From Stercorarius parasiticus (Eukaryota > Chordata > Aves > Charadriiformes > Stercorariidae): 64,000 nucleotides of DNA. Location: assembly GCA_013396915.1 (NCBI GenBank), contig VWZL01000192.1:434001-498000 (forward strand), given 5' to 3'. The notes below the pieces were generated by a model, which saw nothing but the letters and a program-made list of their open reading frames with translations, ran no database searches and was not told the origin of the DNA. Of this stretch, positions 12,501 through 26,019 are shown piece by piece (positions within the stretch are counted from its first letter, which is position 1; each line of letters starts with the position of its first letter). The translations under genes and the position numbers were made by a program.

Positions 12501-14083
12501 CTGCACAAAATGAACGGCTGGATCATCTTTTTTCTCTCCTTAAGTACTATATGCCACATATAAAGGTAGTGAAAACTGAGAGAGATCTACTGAGATTAGG
12601 ACTTTAGAGACAGGAGTTATCACTCATTTGTCAGGTCCCCCACAAGTCAGATATAAAGTAGGTTTCTAAAAGAAGCTAGCAGGTGAATGAGAAGTATAAA
12701 ACAAAGAGTTATGAACCGTGTTCTGATTTATTTTTTTTTTCAAGTGTAACACAGTTAAAATCAACAGCGGTTTTGTTCAAGGCAAGATTATTAAATTTGG
12801 CAGCAGTCATTTAAATCAAAGTCATCTGCAGGCTCTGCTGTGGAGTGGCAGTATATCTGTACTCTGCGCTAAGCGATATCTACCGTCTTAATAGTAGATG
12901 CAGAAAGCTTCCTGCAAAGTTCAGCTCTACACTTGCAGGTATTGGGCCTCGTGTATTTACACCCAGATTTCAGAATCCCTTTCTTCGTCTTGCAGCTTTA
13001 ATGGACCTTCAGGAGAGGCTGCTGTTGAGAAGCAAACACTGCAGGCTGTAGAACAGACAGTGGTATGTTCCTTAAGCATACTGGCAAACAACGCACTGAA
13101 AGACATTTTAAAGGAGAGAGAGATTCCCATGTTTATATGTAGCTCATCGGTGTTTATCTAGGTGCTTCTCCAGGCTGTTATGCATTTCATGGAATTGCTT
13201 AGAGGAAATTTAGGGCTTTTGTCTCACTGAATACAATGAACAAATAACAAAAAACACAAGAGGTTTTGTACAGGCTCTGCTCCTCCAGCACAATACTGTA
13301 AGATATCCCTTTCTATTCACTCAGTGACTACAACTGTCCCTTTTTCAGGGAAACTAGAAATCCCAAATTTGCATTTGGTTTGGGAATGGTTCCACATGGA
13401 GTCAGCAATCTGAAACCAGATAAGCTAGAAATTCCTTTAGAGAAAATGATGGTTCAGCTTGTGCTAATATACAGTGGTACAGACATGTAGCAAAGGTGGA
13501 ATGGCCTGAGATACCTCCCTGAGGTACCATCTATGTTGATTGTTGCATGAGCTGGTTCAAGAAAAAAAAAATCACAATGGTAAAGCCCCACATTTTCTCA
13601 AAACAAGAGAAAAGGGGTTTCTGTTTCTCAGATGACATTCGGTCATGCAGAGATAGGGGTCTGGGACCCTCATCAAGCAGAGGCTTGAAGAAATATGCCA
13701 GATACCATCAAATGGGTGATAAAATCTCAAATTGGTGAACCTGCTAGCTGCATAACAAATTATCAATTGCCTGCTGTCCAATGGTAGCAAAAGGCTGCCG
13801 AATAATCCCTGTATTGAAACAAAAGGTCCAAACCATCTCAAAGAACAAACAGATCCTCCAAACGAGCCTTGCACACCGATAACTTGCAAACAAAACAGAG
13901 TCTGCGTCCTCCAGTGGATTAATTGCTACAAGTACCTGCTGTGTTCTCATCACAGCTTTGATTCTGTAGCCTTAAGGAAAACAAATCTTTCATTGCCTGC
14001 GGTGATGTCTGAGATGGTGTGTTCGCTGGTGTAAGGAGGCAAGAATTATTCCCGGAGATGCTTGCTTGCACACATGGGATGGA
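6561..14083. other. No gene seen; long unique stretch
   Basis: I read through this 7.5 kb and recognise no gene, young repeat or RNA. Open frames (for example 9292-9663 and 9534-9872, +) have no known domain. Low-complexity features are A14 at 8613-8626 and T15 at 8657-8671, which could pair as a weak A/T hairpin with a 30-base loop. A possible MIR/L2-like scrap near 12410-12470 was too short to call. Confidence 0.5.
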
Positions 14084-14753
14084 TCACAGATCCCTCTTGA
14101 AGTTAGCTGGGTAATAAATGTACAACGTGCTGCTCGGTCTGACAAATCCAGATGCGATATTAAATAATGAGGCCCAATAAGAAACCAATGAGGGTGTGTT
14201 TAGATACAGATAGACAGGACTATTGATTGTGCAGTCATGCCACGTTAAAAGGCAGATCATTACAGTATTGTTCCATCTGCCATATTTTGGTGTGAAAAAT
14301 CTCACTGGAACTAACTGGACAATGACAGTAACATGATACTGCAGCTTGGTGTGGGTACCTGAGTACCCAAACGATGTAGAACTATGAAGTTGGTACTTCC
14401 AGTGATGGAAACTCACTGCAGGAAAGGGAAACTGCATCAAGGCAAAATCTGTTCTTCCATGTAAAAAAAACGGATTCAACATGTCTCCTTGGATTGCACA
14501 GGTGGATGGTGACAGATTTATTACATTGAGCACCAGCTACTCTGCTCATTTTCACTGCTCATGGTCAAACCATGTATTTATGAATATTGCAAACCCTGAT
14601 GACAAAGACTGAATTTCTCCCCCTAATTTTTCAGTGACTATATTCTAAAGTGAACTCTGACATCCCATGGGCACAAGGAAAATGACCATTATTTAGCTAC
14701 TGGTATTTAAAGAAGTATTTGCTGTCAGAGTTAGCAGTATGAGTAGCTCCTGC

Positions 14754-14771
14754 ATATATATATATATATAA
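14754..14771. repeat. (AT)n microsatellite
   Basis: Nine AT dinucleotides in a row, followed by an A-rich stretch. Confidence 0.9.
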
Positions 14772-15316
14772 AAATATTTAAAAATACGTAGTATACTAAC
14801 AGGAACTTAAGTTTGCTCTTGGGTAGGAATCTCATAAATTTTCCAAACAGCACTTTCATTTTTCACAGTTCATAGTATCCCATTTCTCTATGGCAACTCC
14901 CTCCTATCTTTTGTCATATCAGAGAAAATAAGAGGATAAAATGTTGGGTTTACAGTGTTAATCTTCTGAGTTTTCTCTATGGAAGCAGAGTCAATAGCTT
15001 CATTTCACCAACTAAGGCAAATTCTTTAAATAGTAGAATGCTTTGAGTTGCATGTTTGGCCACCTCTCATTTTTAATTAACTGAATTCCTCTTAAGGTAT
15101 TGTGAATAATCGTTGCCAGCGAATTTACCATGACATAAACTGTAGGAAACACCGACATCTTGTGGAGAAAAAAATTACTTTTCTCAGCTGATGTTACTGC
15201 ATACTGAAGACAGACAGCTTTAGCCAAGAATTCAGTAGACCTACAGAATTCAGAAAGTATATAATTCCATATATACATGACACTACCTGTAAGTACCTCA
15301 TATGCTAAATGTAGAG

Positions 15317-15338
15317 TGTGTGTGTATATACACACACA
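15317..15338. repeat. 22-bp perfect palindrome of TG/TA/CA
   Basis: A TG run changes through TATATA into a CA run, giving a perfect 22-bp inverted repeat with no spacer (centre between 15327 and 15328). Imperfect TA/CA dinucleotides continue to about 15385. This is self-complementary alternating purine-pyrimidine DNA, able in principle to form Z-DNA or a cruciform. Confidence 0.85.
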
Positions 15339-15546
15339 AATATATACATACACATGTCTTTATATACATGCATACAGACACACTGAGAGGAAAAACAGTG
15401 CTTCTAATATTTATTTCTCTGGGATTTTTAAACAGTTTTTACTGCAACTTGTGACTATGTTTCTGCTAACTTTATAAAATGAAGTTATATTATTATAGTA
15501 TATTATTATATAATCTCTGTGACTCTCAACAGGGATAATTCCAAAA

Positions 15547-15580
15547 TTTTTGATTTTTTTTCTTTTCTTTTTTTTTTTTT
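15547..15580. repeat. T-rich low-complexity tract
   Basis: A 34-bp tract of T with single G and C interruptions, ending in a long T-run. Confidence 0.8.
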
Positions 15581-18024
15581 CTGCCTAACAGAAAGATATG
15601 ACATACCCTTTCTCTTCAGAAAATATATAAAAAAGTGTTGCATTGAGGAAAACAGCAGAACTATACAATGGAAGGAGCTAGTCTGCTGAATATATAGGGT
15701 AAGAAAATGCACTAGGTATTAAAAGGTACCACTAAAAATGTGGTTCACAAGCTGTTTAATTTTTCTCTCGATACCTAGTATTTCAGTCATAAAATAAACT
15801 AGTATAGGCAGCAAAGCACATGCGGTGCCTGCCCCTCGGTGGCATGGAGCAGCAGTGGCATCTACTGGCCACAACTACCTCTCAACAGCTAGAATTTCCC
15901 TATTACTAAACCTCCACCAAACCATCTTAAATACCTTCCCTCTCCCCCCACTAGTAAATCCATGATGATGAAAAACCTTTATCCTTCTACTCTTGGTAGC
16001 CAGAAAAATCATTAGTCACAGCCAAGCAGCCACAGGGTTTACAAGCTATGCATTGCATGGAAAGGAGGGATGTCCCCTTCAAAAGGGATGGCAAAATGGA
16101 GGGGTAGCTTTTCTTATGTATGATCTGACAGGAAGGTACAGATATATCAAAAAATATCAATATCCAGAAATACCCAAACCTCTTCTGTCCCAGAAAAAAA
16201 AAAAGCTTTAGTCTCCAAGTCAGTCTTTCTGTTCTCAGACTTTTGTTTCTTGAGATGTCATTAAAAAAAAATGCAGTTAAAATCTGTGTATCAGGTTATC
16301 TCTCATGGAATGGTCTTGGCAGGTGCAACACTCAAACATGCAAACCGTGTTGGTTTATAAGGTTTAATTATTTATCTCTCTCTTTCTTTCTCTTGGAAAG
16401 GGAAACACAGCCCGCTAAATTTTTAAGGCAGTGAGAGATGGAGAGGTCTGGAGGGAAGACAAACAAAAGGGAAGGGCTGTCAAATGTAATGGCAAAAATA
16501 CACACCATTTCAGGGTATGGCCCTGGGATTTATCCTTTTTTTCTTTGCTCTTTTGTGAGGCAGCACCACCACTGCCACTGATGCTTAAAATTTACTGGTT
16601 TTGAAACCATAGTGTTTCACTGAAGGATACCAAAAATGATGGCAAAATGGACTTAGTTATTGGATTCACCAGGTCCATCAAGTCCCTGCTCATCAGATGA
16701 GGACAGTAGTCTACAACCCAGTGAATTTCAGATAATGCCCAAGAACTAGACTCCTATCTTAATTTATGTGACTTTTTATTTTTTTGAGGCCTCCTCAGGA
16801 CCTGATCCACATCAGAACTGTTAATACACCTGTGAAGTGAGAAGCTTGGAAAGTTCTTGGGCCAAAATTGCCTCTTGTCTCCACAGCTGACTTTTGGAGT
16901 AATTTTAAGGCCAGCAGAGAAACAGTGCTGCTCGTTTTCCTCTGGGCTGAACCTGGGGTGCAACTGATATGTGGAAAGCCAGGTGTATATGTCTGGAGCA
17001 TAAACAGACTGTGAGGCCAATAGTTGTCCTGCTGGTTCTTCTGGGGTAGGACCATCAGGCACAAAGAAACAGAAATGATCCTCCTGTGGAATCCTTTCTC
17101 AGAGGTCTCTCATGTCACAGAGAGGTTAAAAGGTCTCTAGTGTCACCCTTTGATGAAGGTTATCTGCAACAGAAATGTGATGAGCCATGTCCCCATAGTT
17201 TCAATTCTGGGGCACTTATAGAAGCAGCCTGTGAAGGTTTGCTCTGTGCCTCATAGTCTCCAAACTCCTGACACATAACCTGGGTCACATACAAATTTCA
17301 TGTCCCAATTTTAGGTAAGGATCTGAGAAAACATAAAAATCTTTCTTATTAGTTAATGATGGGACATTTAAAAAGGTGCCTTTGTGTGAAGGAGAGTTTT
17401 CTTTACAAAGTTTCTGAAAAGAAACGATTTCCTACAAAGTTTGACTCGGTTCAGTTCACCCAATATCTCAGATATCTATTTTATGATGTGGACTAAAATA
17501 TTGGTTTAAGTCTTTTGGATGGAAAATAACCTAGGTACTTTGTTTTCATGCAAATATTTATATTGGTGGTGTCTAGATTTGGTGAGTTGAATCTCCCTTT
17601 ATGTGTTTGGTTAATGCCAGTCATTTAGGTCTTGATTCAGCCATGAGCCATTTGATACCATCTGTATGTTGTCCTGGGAGGACCCAGTTCCCCGGTCAGC
17701 TCAGGGTTGTGTCCTTCAGCAATGTGCGTCTTTCACAGACAGCTCGCAGTGTCTCCAGGGACTTTAGATATTTATGCCTAGTTGGCTCAATGGAGCCCTT
17801 AAACAACCTGCGTAGTCTAATAAAGAGGTACTTTCAGAAGACAGTTCAGAAATTTAGCAGAAAGGATGACTGAGTCTGACATACATGATCTAACTCTGTC
17901 GTAACTCAGGTTTACACATTGAGAGTTTGAGGGACTGAGTCCCATGTCAACTAATAATGGGAGAGTTTGGATGGAAGACAGATTTTTGTTTGCTAAATAT
18001 TAAAGCAAGCTAAATGACTGAGCA

Positions 18025-18300
18025 TAATGACAGTAATACTGAGTCAGACCAAAGATCCTCCTAGCCAACCCTCCTGTCTCCAACAGTGGCCAAAGGTAGA
18101 TAGCCACTCCTTACACAAGGGGTTGAACTGAGTTGTTTATAACACCCACGCAGTACCACACCTTGTGTTATGAGTGTATCTAGGAAGGTGGATCACAAAG
18201 AGAGGATAAGAGGTGGGTAAGTGTGTCGTGATAATTTCCCAGAGTAATCTCCCAGAACTCTGAGGTTCTGACACTTCTTGGGCTATAGGACATGATTTCA
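18025..18300 (+). mobile_element. Old amniote interspersed repeat, family name uncertain
   Basis: The segment holds GAGTCAGACCAAAGATCC, then CCTGTCTCCAACAGTGGCCA about 20 bp on, and further down CTGACACTTCTTGGGCTATA. These are diverged forms of a widespread amniote repeat whose consensus I remember as reading 'gggtcagaccaaaggtcc ... cctgtctccaacagtggcca ... gacttcctgagcc'. The middle (18125-18225) is too decayed to align by eye. I cannot say from memory whether the family is filed under LINE or SINE, so no name is given. Orientation follows the remembered consensus. Confidence 0.55.
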
Positions 18301-20540
18301 TGCATTAAAAAAAACAACCAAGTAAACAACAAAAAAAAACCAAAAATCAAAACAAAGCAAAAAAACCCCCCACTTTTCTAAAAAAATGTATTTCTTCTTC
18401 CTTTAAATTGTCCAGTTGGTATTTGAACTCATGGAAAAAATACACCCAACCAACCAACCAACCAACCAACCAAAAAAAAACCCCAATAGAATTTCATTGA
18501 CATTTGTTCTCTCAGGGTAGAATTGGGGAAATACTAAAAAACATTTCTGGCAAACTTTCATTCAAATTTCAAACAGGTGCTTTGTGGTTTTGATTCCTCT
18601 TTGCACTGTTGCTCATGCAGAGAAATAATTGGAGAATATTATGGGAAACAGCTGCATTCACATGCAAACAAGGGTATTTGCTCATGAACCCAGGTATTCA
18701 TTATCACTGTATGGTGAGTTCTCCCCAACCCACCAAAGCATTTCTGCATGTGTTTAGTTTACATCAAAGGGCTCATTTCTGTTTTAAAGCAAAGCATGAA
18801 TATATTTTGCTGGATAATGTTACTTGCCCAACATATTGTTTTGTACCATGAATATTCTTCAACCATTCTACTAACCTTAGCAGGCCAATCAGCCAAAGAC
18901 AAGCAGAAGACAGGTGAGCAACAGATAGTAACCCACTGCAGTCTTAGCTGCAGGGAACAGCTTGTGAATCAACATAGCTGCTAGTTACGTGACCTCTGCT
19001 AATTCAAAGAAAAAGGGAAGAGTGACATCATAAAGCAGAAATCCCCTGAACTCAGAAAATCCCCTGCTGCTCTCCTGCACAGGCAACGCACCAGCCTTCA
19101 GTGTGATTTACGTGCCTTCAATATTAGATGCCTCAAACTCGGTTACCTAAATCTTTGTCAGTCACCTAGGCAGTTTGTACTGTTATAAATCAGTATCTTC
19201 CACAGAGGAAACAGTATGGGTTTTTTGAGAAAAAAAAATAATAAATCTTTAGGACGATAGACCAAACACCTTTCCTAGAAATATTTAATACGATAGTGCC
19301 TAACACTCCATCAGAAACTATGCCTACAATAAAACACATAATCTTAGCTGCCTATTCAGGAAGCCTAAGCAGAACCTATTAGCACATGCCTGACTTTTTT
19401 TCTTGTTTAGTCTAATTGCACATTATTTGGTTTCCCCCTTATGAACAAACACCAATGAAGGTGCTGTTATCATTCCCTTTTCCCAAGTGGTTAAATTAAC
19501 ACGTTTTCTCTCTAATGGGATGCATATACCTTTGTGGGATAAAACTTTGGGGAAAAAAATTAAATTGTGATTTTTTTCTTCGGCTCTCCTAACCAATGCA
19601 CGTATTCATTTGAAAGAAAAGAATGAGGAGGATAGTGTGCCCCTTAAGATATCAGAAAAAATATTAAACATGCTATGTACTTCCTTTGCAGGAGGGAAAG
19701 TGAGTTTTTTTGTAGAATTCAGGGTACTGCATGAAGTGTTGAAGGTAAACCTGTTATCAAAGCTTATAAAAAATGTGTTCTTTGTATCCCTTCCACTGTA
19801 ACCAGTTGAAGGAAATAAGTATCCCAAAAGATAATCTGTTTCAGGACATTATTTTAGCTGTTCAAGATTTTTAGGAGATAATTCCCATTGGAACTGCTCA
19901 GACTTGACCTCTAGAGTAGACTCTAAGAGAAACTTAGGCTGCTGACATACATGAATTAACTTTGCGCTGAGCTCAGGTGAGATTTAAGCCAAAATTACGG
20001 GCTCATGTCTAAGTGACATCTGAGAAGTCACAGCTACTGATAGCATCCACAGGGAAGTGACCAATGTGATAATTAACCTTTGAGAGACCAGTGCTCACCA
20101 AAGCACCAGTGTCAGGCCCAGCAAGACACCCTGGAATATTTTAACTGGCCTAGATGCCCTTGTGTATGCAACTGAATCAAGTCCTTAAGACACCTACATT
20201 TAGAGTCTATATGTGGATGTTACTGGCTTTCTGGGCATCCAACGTCCATTATAGCTGGTGAAGATTTGGTCAATATCATCAAAGAAACCTAGGGAGTGAT
20301 TCAGTTTACCCCACTGTGGATACACACCTTATGTATAAACGCTTGCGTGTAGACACAAGACCTCAAATCAGTTGCCGAAACAAAAGCATATGAAACAACC
20401 TATGGTACTCAAAACCTCAACATGGCAGATACCACAGGCTCTTTTCATACAGGAACTCTCCTGGAGCAGGAGTTGGAGACAGCACACTCCCAGACACCCT
20501 CCAACTGTGATACTTAACACCTACATTTCGGCAAAGCGTT
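18301..20540. other. No gene seen; A-rich low complexity then unique DNA
   Basis: 18306-18367 is A-rich with scattered C. (CCAA)7 lies at 18446-18473 and runs into an A9 tract. From 18500 onward the DNA is ordinary unique sequence with short unrecognised open frames (18609-18984, +). Confidence 0.55.
18446..18473. repeat. (CCAA)7 microsatellite
   Basis: Seven uninterrupted CCAA units, flanked by A-rich low-complexity sequence on both sides. Confidence 0.9.
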
Positions 20541-20730
20541 TCACAGAATCACAGAATGCTTTGGGTTTGAAGGGACCTTAAAGATCATCTAGTTCCACCA
20601 CTCTGCCATGGGCAGGGACACCTCCCACTAGACCAGGTTGCTCAAAGCCCCATCCAGCCTGGCCTTGAACACCTCCAAGGAAGGGGCATTGACAACTTCC
20701 CTGGGCAACCTGTTCCAGTGTCTCACCAGT
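20541..20730 (-). mobile_element. CR1 LINE, 5'-truncated 3' end, inverted
   Basis: On the plus strand it begins TCACAGAATCACAGAAT, the complement of the CR1 tail, then AGGGACCTTAAAGATCATCT, GGGACACCTCCCACTAGACC and GGGCAACCTGTTCCAGTGTC, stopping at TCTCACCAGT. This is the same part of CR1 as the copy at 4657-4849, in the opposite orientation and truncated at nearly the same point. The 68-codon open frame at 20578-20784 (minus) is a by-product of the element. Confidence 0.95.
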
Positions 20731-22124
20731 TTCAATTAGGTCCTTAAATTTAGACAGTGGTAATGTTCCCAAAATACACAACAATTGTTACTGTGAGGAG
20801 GAGTGCTGTTTGATGATCATCTGTTGAGATTTTTACAGACATTTTGAGGCAGAAGGCTCACACAGAGCAGTTAACAACTCTACTTCTGCAAAATTTTGGG
20901 TGGAGCAATTTATTCCAATAAGTCTTTCTTAAACACGTTGATCACTCCATCTCTAGAAGAAGTGTTTTCAGTGTAAAAAAGACAACAGTTTGTTTTGATG
21001 CTGAATAAAAGATCTTGATGTACTACTATTGTATTACTGCTTACTTGACCTTTCTCTGTCAGTTTCTCATGCACCATTATAAACTCCTCCAGCAATTCTT
21101 TCAGAACAGCTAAATGTTGTTAGCGCAATAAAATTCAGTCAATAATTAAAATATTTTCACATTGAAGTTCTCTTTAGGCAATGAATTAAAAATAAACTTG
21201 TGAGCAGCGAAGAGAGATCATAAATGCATGGGGTTTTGTGTGTGTGTGCTTTGGTGTGAGGTTTTTTGGTTTTCTTTTTTTTTCTTTTAATATTGTTATT
21301 GCTTATTGAAAAAAAAACCAGTTCAGGGACAGCTGAAACTCTTTATGAGTTTCTGTTGGATTTTTCACATAACTTCAGCCATGAAATTTGCTGGCCTTGT
21401 GAAAAAGATCTGTTGTGGTGCTGAAACAGCTGTTGACATCTAGATTTAACTACTATTAGATATCCAAAATGAAGAGCTGGAAAAAAACAAGCTCCAGCCC
21501 TTTCAATTGCCATTCTGCAGTTGCACAATCACGTGCCTTTGCCATGGGGTTTCTTTGGTCTGTCTCCGTAAACAGAAAGTTATTTATGCAATTTACAGGG
21601 AATACCCTACATCCCAACCCTACACCCTACGATCTCAGTTTAACAGTTTGTCTGCTCTGTTTTGGAATTAAGTGTCTGAGGTTCTCGATTTTCTTCTGGA
21701 TTATGGAGGAAGAAGATATTCTTCCCCTTAGGACTGATCTGATTGGCTTTGTGGCATCTAGAGCGAAAGTTAATTAATCTTTGGTTTCCATTCCTTGTCT
21801 TATACAAAGCAATCTCTTCAGTTAAACTTCTTGTCTCTAAATAACACCTGCGATTTTCATCCTCTGCTGTGGTGCAGATCATTGCAGGATTGCCAAGATA
21901 ATGTTGACTTTGACAGATATAATTGTTGAATTTGATGGATATATTTTCATTTGGGAAGCCAGTTTATGAGATGAGTGGTGCCTTGAGTCTTTGATGTGAC
22001 CCGTGCTTTAAGACATGACAGACTTCAATATGAATAAAATCCCAGAAGAAGGACTGAAAACAATCTGAGATATCGTCTCCTTCAAAACAGCATCAACAAT
22101 AACTATCTAATTCTTGATAGATAA
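20731..22124. other. No gene seen
   Basis: Unique AT-rich sequence with a short TG run near 21236-21248 and T-rich patches near 21260-21290. The open frame at 21469-21777 (+, 102 codons) has no recognisable motif. Confidence 0.55.
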
Positions 22125-22420
22125 TTGTTTAACCTGGTCTTAAAAGCCCCCTGTGAAGGAGATTTCGTAGCATCTGTCAACAACTTACTGGTATTAACTT
22201 CTCTTCTCATTAGAAAATTTTCCCTAATTTGTAAGTTAGATCTTTCTTGTTTCTTGTCCTATTGCTGGTGATCACGGAGCGAAAATTGCTCCTTTTGTCT
22301 TTGAAATATTTTTAGATATATTTTTAAGCACCTCTTTTTCTATGAAAATAGCTGTGTCTTGCTTTTCTCTCCACCTGCGGCAAAATTTTTAGAATTTCTC
22401 CTGGCTTGGGTTTTCCAAAA
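22125..22420 (-). mobile_element. Old, highly diverged CR1 LINE fragment
   Basis: Read on the plus strand, the order of short matches is that of an antisense amniote CR1 3' part: GATAATTGTTTAACCTGGTC, TTAAAAGCCCCCTGTGAAGG, GAAAATTTTCCCTAATTTG, TTCTTGTCCTATTGCTGG, and TTTTAAGCACCTC. Individual blocks are diverged but colinear over about 300 bp, which is hard to get by chance. No open frame survives. It is far more decayed than the octamer-tailed CR1 copies in this window, so it should be an old insertion predating modern bird groups (inference). Confidence 0.65.
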
Positions 22421-25400
22421 TACTCATCAGCTCTGCTGAGAACTTTGGGGAGTGTCATCCATTCAGGAAGATGTAACTAGCCAAATGTTAATGACAGCTG
22501 ACAAAAATTTTCCTCTTAAAATTAAGTAATGTGATGTTTACTGGAGTATTGAATTACTTTTTGGTCACAATTAATGAAATTTTATTAATTATTGAATAAA
22601 TCTTATTTTATCATGCGACATTATATTTATTATATATCATGTATACATTATTTTATAATAATATATTTTGAACAAGAATGAATGAAAAATAATTATCTTT
22701 TTTTAACTTCCTGGTAGTAACAGAATAGTAATACTGCTTTTAAAGACAAGTCATGATGAGAAGATAGTGTATAATTCAGCGAGTGGAGTGTTCAGAAACT
22801 TATTTATACCTTCGAAATTGCCAATACCTTTATTTTACCTACATCTTTCCAGAACAATGAGACACTTCTTCCAGCAGATGGTGATAGAGAACTTCCAAAA
22901 AAAAGACAACCGTCTTCTCCCTTGTCTTCGGGGTTGTGTGCTCAAAAGAGGACCCTGACCCCAAATCAGCATTGAAATAATTAGAACATTTGTTTAGTGG
23001 TCTCATGATATGACAACTTGTTGGTTTGTGAACTATTTTATGCTTCATCTAGGATTCCGGGTTTGTTGCCTAGAAGTTCAGTTTTACAACATGATCTGGA
23101 AGGAAATATGAAGCTGTAATTTTTATTATGCTGAACAATTTTTGTCCTAGGTCCTCAACTTTGTTTTTGGAAAACGTTCCAGCCTCCTCTCCTTCTTTTC
23201 CTCTGAGATGGTCAGATGGTGTAGGCTATCACTTTCTTAATTTCATTTCAGTTTTAATTCAGAGTGTGTTACAGAAATGCTGTCTTTGCTTTTAGTTCCA
23301 GTCTTCATATAGCACAGCCATCCGAAACAAGTGAAATAAACATTTAAAAGCTTCAAATATGTAAGAATGAGGGAATTAAATATAGTAATGCAAAACTTTA
23401 TAGCCATCTCAAATAAACAAGTAATGCTTTGTAAGGAAAAAATATGAATTTTGAACATATCCTATTTCTCAAGAATTACCCTCTCTGAGGGGCGGGAAAG
23501 GAAAAAAAAAAAAGAAAGAAAGAGAATGAAAAATTCCACTCTTTCTTCAGCAAATGCTCCAAAATGAAAATTTATTTATACATGGGATGAATCTGGGTTT
23601 TAATATTTCAACCATGTCTACCAGTCTCCTTAGCATTTACAGGCAAAAAAAGTCAAAAGAGTTTATGAACTTCAGAGAAAACCATTTTGCATGAGATCAA
23701 ATTTTGATAAATGCATCCGAGATCAACTCTTAGACACTTGACTAGACATCTTGAAAACTGTCTGCCAGAATTAATGTGGCTGTAGGTGACATACAAGTAC
23801 CACTGCCAGACTCTGATGATTATAGCATTGATGAGGATCCTGGGAAAATATGGACTGAACCTGAAAGATCTAGTGAAGCCATTTAATTCGTATCTTAAAG
23901 CCAAATTAGAACAAAACATAGTTGACTGCAGTGAGGGGTGCATGTCCTGGCCAAAGTGTCAATGCTGCCGTTACAGTGTTGTACTCACGTGGAAATGATT
24001 ATGCCTCTCTGCCTTTTGTTATTGGGCGTAATTCTGAGAAGCTGTTAGGTTCTCATAAACTTTCAAAGGCCTGTTTCTGAACTTGTATAAAATCATAATT
24101 GTGAAAGAAGGAAGTAAATTACTGTTGTTCGCTGTAATGAATGAATTAGGAAAAACGATGGATTTTTTGCTTGCTTTTCTAAAAAAAATAACTGAAAACT
24201 ATTTCGTGTTCGTGCAGATTTTCCTTGGAAACCTAGATTAGTTTACTCCCCCTCAAGGAACTTTAGTAATCTTACCCCAAATCACTGTGATTTGGAAAAG
24301 ATTATGGGAATACTTCAAAACAACGATAAGATCAAAATAAGATCAAAACAAAATTACTTAGTTTACCAGCCAAGCAGAAATGGTTTACTTAAGGTCAGTC
24401 TAACACTAATCTCACCCTGCCTGAGCTAACCTTTTGGGATTATGGGAACAGTTTTTCATTGCCCCAGCTTTCACTTCTATATCATTGGGTAGACTCACTA
24501 GCAAAATTATACCTCTTAGGTGCACCTCTATTTATGCGTCTGAGGACAACAGCAGAGCGTGATGGAGGAAAAAAGTTTTGATGGGAAAATATTGACCGGT
24601 CATACTCTCAGTATATTTTTTCTTCACATTTTTTAAGAGTCTTTTTAATCTTATTTGCCTCCAGTAGTTTAGACATGAGGTTCTCATTCAGAGGGTCTGT
24701 AAGGGTGAGAATGTACCCAGCAATACCTACCATAACTCCAAAGCAGGCAGAGAGTTGCCAGGAAATGATTTAGCATCATTTTGGAGTGAGTACTAAATAC
24801 TAGGCTAAACGGGTTGAAAAATTTTGATGAGCAAAACCTGCACCAAATTAAAAAAGCTGTTTTGCATACTTCAGCATCTTTAGAGAGTGTTTTCAGATTT
24901 CAACCCTGAATTATTGAATACATATTTGTTCTGATAAAAACCCAACCCAAACACTCTGTTTTATTGTCCATCTTGCAAGCTGCCCAAGTGATAGGGGAAT
25001 ACTATTGGGGGTGAAAAATGCAATGATCTCTCTGCTCTGAACATCTTCATTCTCTTCCAAATTACCATAGGAACATTAATTTGATTGTGTACTTCCTACA
25101 GCACTGTTAATTAGTTATCTCATATTAATTATAGTAATTACAGACACACCTATCTATAGGACTATTAGGCAGTTCATAGGAAAAAAAACATGAACCAAGA
25201 TGTTCTTGAGGCAGAGCAGCTAATCAGCTAACAGCTGCTGTTGGTCCCAGAGTTGCTAGTTAACACTTGAAATACTGTACAAAGGGATACTTTCAAAATT
25301 CCAGCTAATAAAAACCTTTTCAAGTCATCACTAAACAAATGTGTTCTGCCTGTGTGCTTCCCTTCATCTACTAACATAACTAGGCATCAGATTTGAATAC

Positions 25401-26019
25401 TAATATGACTAAACAGCAGTACGAGAATCATCAAAGGGATGTTGTGAGGACATATTACCAGGGAACAAACAGAATATTTTTTAGCAGAGGGAATGTAGTC
25501 TTTGCAAATCTAGGTCAATAAACTTACTTTTAAAACTATAAAATGCGAGGTAAAGTGGTTTATCTGCAGTCTATGAGCAGTTCTACCCTGAGAATCTCTT
25601 CTGTCCTTGCTGTGTTTTTTATGCACCGGGGTGGGTGACGGGAAGAGACAGTCATCCTGCCACACGAGCCATCATATCAAATCCCCAGAACTGGATTTTC
25701 ATCAATGGAGCTAACTGTAATGTGCAGTTCACAGGGTTAACCCCAAACTGGCATTCAAAGGGTGACTTTCCTGCCTGTCAACCGTGAAATGTTCTTACCT
25801 AAAATAATTCCTGTGTTTTAGAAAAAAAAATGCAAAAAAATGAGGGACTTCATTCAATTTTGCATCTCTCTTCTACGCTGTACTTGATGTCCAAAATCAC
25901 AGATCTGGTTCTTATTCCTTCATGTATTCCACAAAGATGTTCTGCTTCTGTAAAATTAATGGTCATCAGCACCCACTGCCTGTGTTGCTTGTGGTTAGAA
26001 TGCATTCGATGGCAGACTC
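22421..26019. other. No gene seen
   Basis: Very AT-rich from 22550 to 22700, with TATA alternations. A-rich/AAAG low complexity lies at 23503-23525. At 24326-24348 ATAAGATCAAA occurs twice in tandem. I recognise no gene or repeat family. Confidence 0.55.

Larger units (their letters stand above)
14084..18024. other. No gene seen; simple repeats and the longest open frame
   Basis: The longest open frame of the window is here (minus, 14084-14533, 149 codons). It has no domain I recognise, and its length is within chance for this composition. Simple tracts are (AT)n at 14754-14771, a TG/TA/CA stretch at 15317-15385 and a T-rich tract at 15547-15580. The remainder is unique AT-rich DNA. Confidence 0.5.
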
